This document shows, piece after piece, positions 59,854 through 64,000 of a stretch of DNA of 64,000 bases. How positions within the stretch are numbered: the first letter of the stretch is position 1; the number at the start of each line of letters is the position of its first letter. Where the stretch lies: NCBI GenBank assembly GCA_965215855.1, contig CBDCER010000003.1, forward strand, positions 2,356,001-2,420,000, written 5' to 3'. The translations under genes and the position numbers were made by a program. The notes beneath the pieces were generated by a model, which worked only from the letters and a program-made list of their open reading frames with translations, was not told the DNA's origin and did no database searches. Source of the stretch: J027 sp965215855. GTDB lineage: Bacteria; Chloroflexota; Anaerolineae; Aggregatilineales; J027.

Positions 59854-61089
59854 ATGTTCATTCTAGATGCTGCTGTTTCCAAATTCAAGTTTATGATAGT
59901 TCAACATCTTTTTCACAAAGCTAGACAATCGTGCTATTATTCAGCAGAAAGTATAGATAAGGATAATGCATCGTTGTTAGGCGACAAGATTCTTCTGGCT
60001 GCAACCGCACCCACCGGACAGGTGGAAGGCTCCGTTGGGGGCCTGATTTTCTATATCACCATCGCATTGAGTATTTCCTTCCTGTGTTCCATTTTGGAAG
60101 CCGTTCTGCTGTCCAGTTCACTCTCGCATATCGAAGTGTTGGCAAGCGAAGGCCGACGGGCCGGGCTGGTCATGCGAAAGCAGAAACAAAACGTGGAGCA
60201 GGCGATCTCGGCCATCCTGACGCTGAATACCATCGCGCACACGGTGGGGGCTGCTGGCGCTGGCGCACAGGCCGCTGCTGTTTTTGGGAATGAATTTCTG
60301 GGCGTAATTTCAGCGGTACTTACCTTGCTGATTCTCGTCTTCTCGGAGATCATCCCTAAAACATTGGGTGCTGTTTATTGGAAACAATTAATGCCACCCT
60401 CGGCCTATATCATCCAATTCCTGGTATGGATTCTTTATCCGGCGGTGTGGGCGTTCCAAAAACTCACCAATCTCCTGGCTCCAGGCGAGCGCGAACCCAC
60501 CGTCACACGGTCTGAGTTGGAGATATTGGCACGGGTCAGCATTGAGGAAGGCGCACTTAAAGAGGAAGAGAGCCTCATTCTCCGCAATCTGCTGAAATTG
60601 GATGGTGTAAGGGTGCAAGATGTGATGACACCCCGCACCGTGATGTTTATGGCTCCAGAGACCGATACCATTCAAGATATTGTGAAAAATCATCCGGTGC
60701 TTTCCTATTCGCGTATTCCGATTTACACCGACAGCCCAGATGACATCACCGGCTTTGTGCTGCGTCATGATGTGCTGAAAGCGGCGGCTGAAGACCGTGA
60801 CCAGATGCCGCTGAAAGAAATTGCCCGCCCAATTGAGTCGGTTCCCGAAACACTCTCAGTTGCCAAAGCACTCGAGATTTTCATGACCAAACAGCTTCAC
60901 ATCTTGCTGGTATTTGACGAATTTGGCGGCACAGCGGGCATCATCACACTGGAAGATGCGATTGAGTCATTGTTGGGCGCTGAAATCACTGACGAGTCGG
61001 ATCATGTATCGGATTTGCGCGAGCTGGCTCGCCAACGCTATGAACGTTATCGTCTGTCGCGTCCGGGGAGTTCTCCGAATAAATCTTAA
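59854..61089 (+). CDS. CNNM/CBS-domain membrane protein (hemolysin-like)
   Basis: A protein of up to 411 residues. A DUF21/CNNM membrane domain (about 60-235) has four helices, for example LIFYITIALSISFLCSILEAVLLS and VLTLLILVFSEIIPKTLGAVYW; the SEIIPKTLG motif is the family's cation-site mark. A CBS pair follows (about 255-385: MTPRTVMFMAPETDTIQDIV and HILLVFDEFGGTAGIITLEDAIESLLG). Unlike CorC/YfjD it ends shortly after the CBS pair, without the CorC_HlyC domain. A role in magnesium or cobalt export is inferred from the family. The start is uncertain: 59854, 59893 or a later TTG near 59973 with AAGGAT upstream. Confidence 0.82.
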   Translation: MFILDAAVSKFKFMIVQHLFHKARQSCYYSAESIDKDNASLLGDKILLAATAPTGQVEGSVGGLIFYITIALSISFLCSILEAVLLSSSLSHIEVLASEGRRAGLVMRKQKQNVEQAISAILTLNTIAHTVGAAGAGAQAAAVFGNEFLGVISAVLTLLILVFSEIIPKTLGAVYWKQLMPPSAYIIQFLVWILYPAVWAFQKLTNLLAPGEREPTVTRSELEILARVSIEEGALKEEESLILRNLLKLDGVRVQDVMTPRTVMFMAPETDTIQDIVKNHPVLSYSRIPIYTDSPDDITGFVLRHDVLKAAAEDRDQMPLKEIARPIESVPETLSVAKALEIFMTKQLHILLVFDEFGGTAGIITLEDAIESLLGAEITDESDHVSDLRELARQRYERYRLSRPGSSPNKS

Positions 61090-61112
61090 ATACGTTCTCG
61101 GCAAAATCGTTG

Positions 61113-61142
61113 CCTTGCATTTGCATACTGGATGATGCAAGG
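61113..61142 (+). terminator. Hairpin after the CNNM gene
   Basis: CCTTGCAT (61113-61120) and ATGCAAGG (61135-61142) form an eight-pair stem with a 14-base loop, 24 bases after the stop. The tail AACCCTTT is poor in T, so termination is only possible. Confidence 0.4.
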
Positions 61143-61263
61143 AACCCTTTGGGCACGGCTCAGATGCAGGCGTAAGCTATTCCTGCAACCTGCCATCATA
61201 AACTGCGTATAGGATTATTGAAAACACCCTCCAGTATATGGAGACAATATCAATAGGAGCAGA

Positions 61264-62058
61264 ATGATGAGTGACGACAGATTGAGCATCAACGAAGACG
61301 AATGGAACTACAATCCTAACCCAGATGGTGCGATTCCAATTCCGGTTCGCATCAACGTTGAAGCTGATGAGAGCGATGACCAGGACGACGATGCGCTGGT
61401 CCGTGAATATGAAGCTCGCTACTATGGCCCGTATATGCACGCCGAAGCCGAACCTGCTGTAGGATTGCCCCCGCGCAAATCTAAGCGCAAATGGGATAGC
61501 TATTGGGATTCAGTCAAGGGGACGAAGTTGCCGCCTCGCCACCGCTATCGCACTCGCCCCGCCCCGGCCCATTTGGAAGACAGCGAACGGTTGTGGGCTG
61601 CCGCTGCCCATGCAAGCGCAATCTTGACGCTGATAGGGTTGTTGGCGACTGGCCCAGGTGTGGTCTTTCTCTTGCTGATCCCACTGGGTATCTATCTGAT
61701 GTTTCGGCGGCGTTCGGAATATGTGGCCTATCATGCCCTGCAAGCCTTCACCATCCAGACTGTAGGCACAATCGGGGCGCTGGCCTTGTTAGTCGGCGGA
61801 TCACTGGTCATGGTAGCCTTGATCATCGTAGCCGCAATATTCAGTATCGTGCTGATCGGCATACCGTTCCTGATTCTATTCATCTTGATTTGGGCATTGC
61901 TGGCTGTTGTATCCTTTTTGATGCCAGTCGTCATGGTCATCTATAGTATGATCGCTGCTTTTGCCGCCTGGAATGGTCGCAACTTCCGCTATCCCTACGT
62001 GGCGGATTGGGTCGATGACCAATTGACCAATGGCTTCTTGAGTACAAAGGTCGCATAG
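61264..62058 (+). CDS. DUF4870-type membrane protein with acidic N-terminus
   Basis: A 264-residue protein. The first 115 residues are soluble, acidic and then basic (RKSKRKWDSYWDSVKG, RHRYRTRPA). From about residue 120 there is a DUF4870-like unit of four helices: AAHASAILTLIGLLATGPG, VFLLLIPLGIYLMFRRRSEYVAYHALQAF, then two more through IGIPFLILFILIWALL. ExxxxHxxQA-like YVAYHALQAFTIQ is the family mark. Function unknown. The start ATG at 61264 is preceded by AGGAGCAGA; an ATG at 61267 immediately follows. Confidence 0.8.
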   Translation: MMSDDRLSINEDEWNYNPNPDGAIPIPVRINVEADESDDQDDDALVREYEARYYGPYMHAEAEPAVGLPPRKSKRKWDSYWDSVKGTKLPPRHRYRTRPAPAHLEDSERLWAAAAHASAILTLIGLLATGPGVVFLLLIPLGIYLMFRRRSEYVAYHALQAFTIQTVGTIGALALLVGGSLVMVALIIVAAIFSIVLIGIPFLILFILIWALLAVVSFLMPVVMVIYSMIAAFAAWNGRNFRYPYVADWVDDQLTNGFLSTKVA

Positions 62059-62135
62059 GCATGGCACTTCCCACTTTCAGTTCTAGCGTGGTGTAAATCA
62101 CACCGCGCTTTTCCGCGTTCAACACACTGTGATGA

Positions 62136-62168
62136 AGACGCCCCCTGCTCCGGGCGTTTTTGTTTTTC
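62136..62168 (+). terminator. Terminator after the DUF4870 gene
   Basis: ACGCCC (62138-62143), an eight-base loop, and GGGCGT (62152-62157), followed by TTTTGTTTTT. It lies 80 bases after the stop and 75 before the aspS start. A further hairpin (GGTGT/ACACC at about 62090-62104) precedes it. Confidence 0.8.
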
Positions 62169-62242
62169 TATCCTTGCAATGCGGGAGTGCTTCGGGCACA
62201 ATGGGGCGCTGAATAGCCCGAATTGAAGGAGTGGATGGCCTA

Positions 62243-64000
62243 TGTTGAAGTCTCATGCTTGCGGCGAATTGCGTGCTACACATGCTGGTCAAGAGGTGAC
62301 GCTGGCGGGGTGGGTTCATCGTCGGCGCGACCAGGGCGGCCTGATTTTCATTGATTTGCGAGATCGCGAGGGCATCGCGCAACTGGTTATAAATCAGGAG
62401 ACGACGCCAGATGTGCATACCAGCGCCAAAGATGTTCGCAATGAATGGGTTATCCAAGTACGTGGGTTAGTTCACAAGCGGCCCGAAGGCATGATAAACC
62501 CTAATCTGGCGACAGGCGAGATTGAGGTCGAAGTGGTGGGCATTGAGGTGCTGAATCCGGCTAAGAATCCGCCATTTTATATCAACAAAGCAGAAGAAAA
62601 TCTGGACGAGGCGTTACGGATGCGCTATCGCTATCTAGATTTGCGGCGCGAACGGATGCAGCGCAACATCATCTTGCGCCATAATGTCACGCTGTTTATG
62701 CGAAAATACCTGAGCGAACGCGGGTTCATGGAAATCGAAACGCCGATGCTCTTTAAAACTACGCCCGAAGGCGCGCGCGATTATCTGGTGCCGAGTCGTG
62801 TGCATCCCGGCAAATTTTATGCCCTGCCACAGAGTCCCCAGCAATTAAAACAACTCCTGATGATTTCCGGCTTCGAGCGATATTTTCAGATTGTGCGCTG
62901 TTTCCGTGATGAAGATCAGCGTGGCGACCGTCAACCGGAGTTTACCCAGCTTGATATAGAGATGAGCTTTGTCGAGCGCGAGGATGTGCTGCAACTGGTT
63001 GAAGGGTTGATGACGGCCATCATTGAAGCGGTCACTGATTGTGAACTGGTCTATCAGCCTTTCCCACGTTTGGCTTATCGCGATGCGATGGAACGCTACG
63101 GTTCCGATAAACCTGATTTGCGCTATGACCTGCAGGCGATAGACGTCAGTGACATCGCCGGACGCAGCGGCTTTGGTGTGTTTACCGGCAATGTCGAGGC
63201 TGGCAGGCCAGTGAAAGCTATCCGCGTGCCTGAACTCGGTGGTTGGAGCAATAGCCAGATCAAGAAATTGCATGGTGAACTGGAAAAACTGGCAAAATCG
63301 GTGGGGGCGAAGGGATTAGCATATATGGCTATTCCCACTGACGAGGTAGGTGAGGTGCGCGGGCCGATTGGTAAATTCTTCCCGACAGAATTGAAGCTGG
63401 AATTATTTGAGGCTGTGGATGCTCAACCGGGCGACTTGCTGCTGTTCGTCTCCGATACGCGTGAAGTGGTCTATGACGTGGTGGATGCACTGCGTCGCCA
63501 TCTGGCTGAGAAGCTAGAATTGGTCGATCCAAAGCAAATCGCTTTTGTCTGGATCATTGACTTTCCGCTGTTCGAGTGGAATGAAGACGAGAATCGCTGG
63601 GATCCGTCACACCATTTGTTCACGTCGCCTTTTCCCGAAGATATTCCGTTGCTGGATACTGATCCCGGTCGGGTGCGCGGACTGCAATATGATCTGGCCT
63701 GCAATGGCTATGAGGTGGCAGGTGGCAGCATTCGTATTCATCAGCGCGATGTACAGGAAAAGATCTTCGGCTTGATCGGGCTGGAGATGGAGGATGCCAA
63801 GCAGAAATTTGGACATATGCTGCAAGCATTTGAATATGGCACGCCGCCACATGGGGGTATTGCACCTGGCCTTGACCGGCTGGTGATGCTGCTGGCAGGC
63901 GAACCCAACATTCGTGAGGTGATCGCTTTTCCCAAGACCCAACAGGCCGCTGACATCATGGCTGGTGCGCCGTCGCCCGTTATGTTGGAACAACTCGAGG
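62243..64000 (+). CDS. aspS: Aspartyl-tRNA synthetase (C-terminus cut by the window edge)
   Basis: Class II synthetase; 586 codons are visible and the frame is open at the last base. The length of bacterial AspRS is about 590, so only a few residues are missing. An N-terminal OB fold (about 1-105: TLAGWVHRRRDQGGLIFIDLRD) is followed by class II motifs: motif 2 FQIVRCFRDEDQRGDRQPEFTQLD, and motif 3 GIAPGLDRLVMLLAG. The bacterial GAD insertion lies between them (about 295-400). The flipping-loop region TTPEGARDYLVPSR is present. It starts at ATG 62243 with AAGGAG ten bases upstream. With asnS in the same window, it is likely the Asp-specific type. Confidence 0.97.

Overview
The window is an ordinary, gene-dense stretch of a bacterial chromosome. 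It most resembles the phylum Chloroflexota (Anaerolineae-like). That placement is an inference from gene style: zinc-ribbon plus FHA proteins, many secreted proteins with SH3-type repeats and PT-rich linkers, PPC-domain repeat proteins, a diderm-independent secretion style with N-terminal signal peptides ending in AQD or similar, and GNAT, DUF368 and DUF4870 proteins. There is no rRNA, prophage, CRISPR array or secretion island. Mobile DNA is limited to one IS5-like element and one group II intron.

Layout, left to right. 1-4.1 kb: end of an acyl-AMP ligase/acyl-CoA synthetase-like gene, asnS, a GNAT gene, lipA and a two-CBS-domain protein. 4.1-10.3 kb: methyltransferase, zinc-ribbon/FHA protein, SH3-SGNH hydrolase, an intact IS5-like element with 17-bp ends, an orphan ParB-like protein, a tRNA-Sec gene (anticodon TCA) and a second zinc-ribbon/FHA protein. 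10.5-15.3 kb (minus strand): a PGI/PMI-like isomerase, class V aminotransferase and short SerA (probable serine pathway operon), preceded by pdxS-pdxT for pyridoxal phosphate. 15.3-20.1 kb: a promoter and long leader with an intrinsic terminator in front of a tandem BMP/PnrA-like binding protein, then a membrane protein, kbl and a NUDIX gene. 20.1-22.0 kb: a class C group II intron inserted directly behind the clpC terminator; its reverse transcriptase carries one in-frame TGA. 22-30.7 kb (minus strand): clpC, a four-S1-domain protein, a Met/His-rich PepSY protein with its two-component system (probable metal response), and dprA.

30.7-39.1 kb is rich in secreted proteins: SH3 plus phosphodiester glycosidase, a TPR/zinc metalloprotease, a 1443-residue thioredoxin-fold plus ten-PPC-repeat protein, and a beta-propeller-like protein. 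39.4-43.7 kb is a compact minus-strand thiamine operon behind a TPP riboswitch and terminator: thiamine diphosphokinase, an MTH1187-type thiamine-binding protein, ThiXYZ-type ABC transporter and a DUF402 protein. 43.8-54.7 kb: a YfhO-like membrane protein, a second S1 protein, a PT-rich lipoprotein, a YjjX-type NTPase, an RqcH/NFACT protein, a family 4 glycosyltransferase, an ABC sugar-binding protein and a CbpA-type DnaJ. 54.7-64 kb: DUF368 (PopT-like), rlmN, a pair of gluzincin-like secreted proteins (one with and one without HExxH), a CNNM/CBS membrane protein, a DUF4870 protein and nearly all of aspS.

The parts most worth a second look are the BMP leader (candidate regulatory RNA), the intron insertion with its reconstructed target and in-frame TGA next to a selenocysteine-decoding background, the metal-type sensor/PepSY operon, the DUF402 gene coupled to thiamine transport, and the tandem or giant secreted proteins. 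I did not find a convincing wholly new multi-gene system. Coordinates and motifs were read by eye; family names rest on recognised motifs, not on searches.
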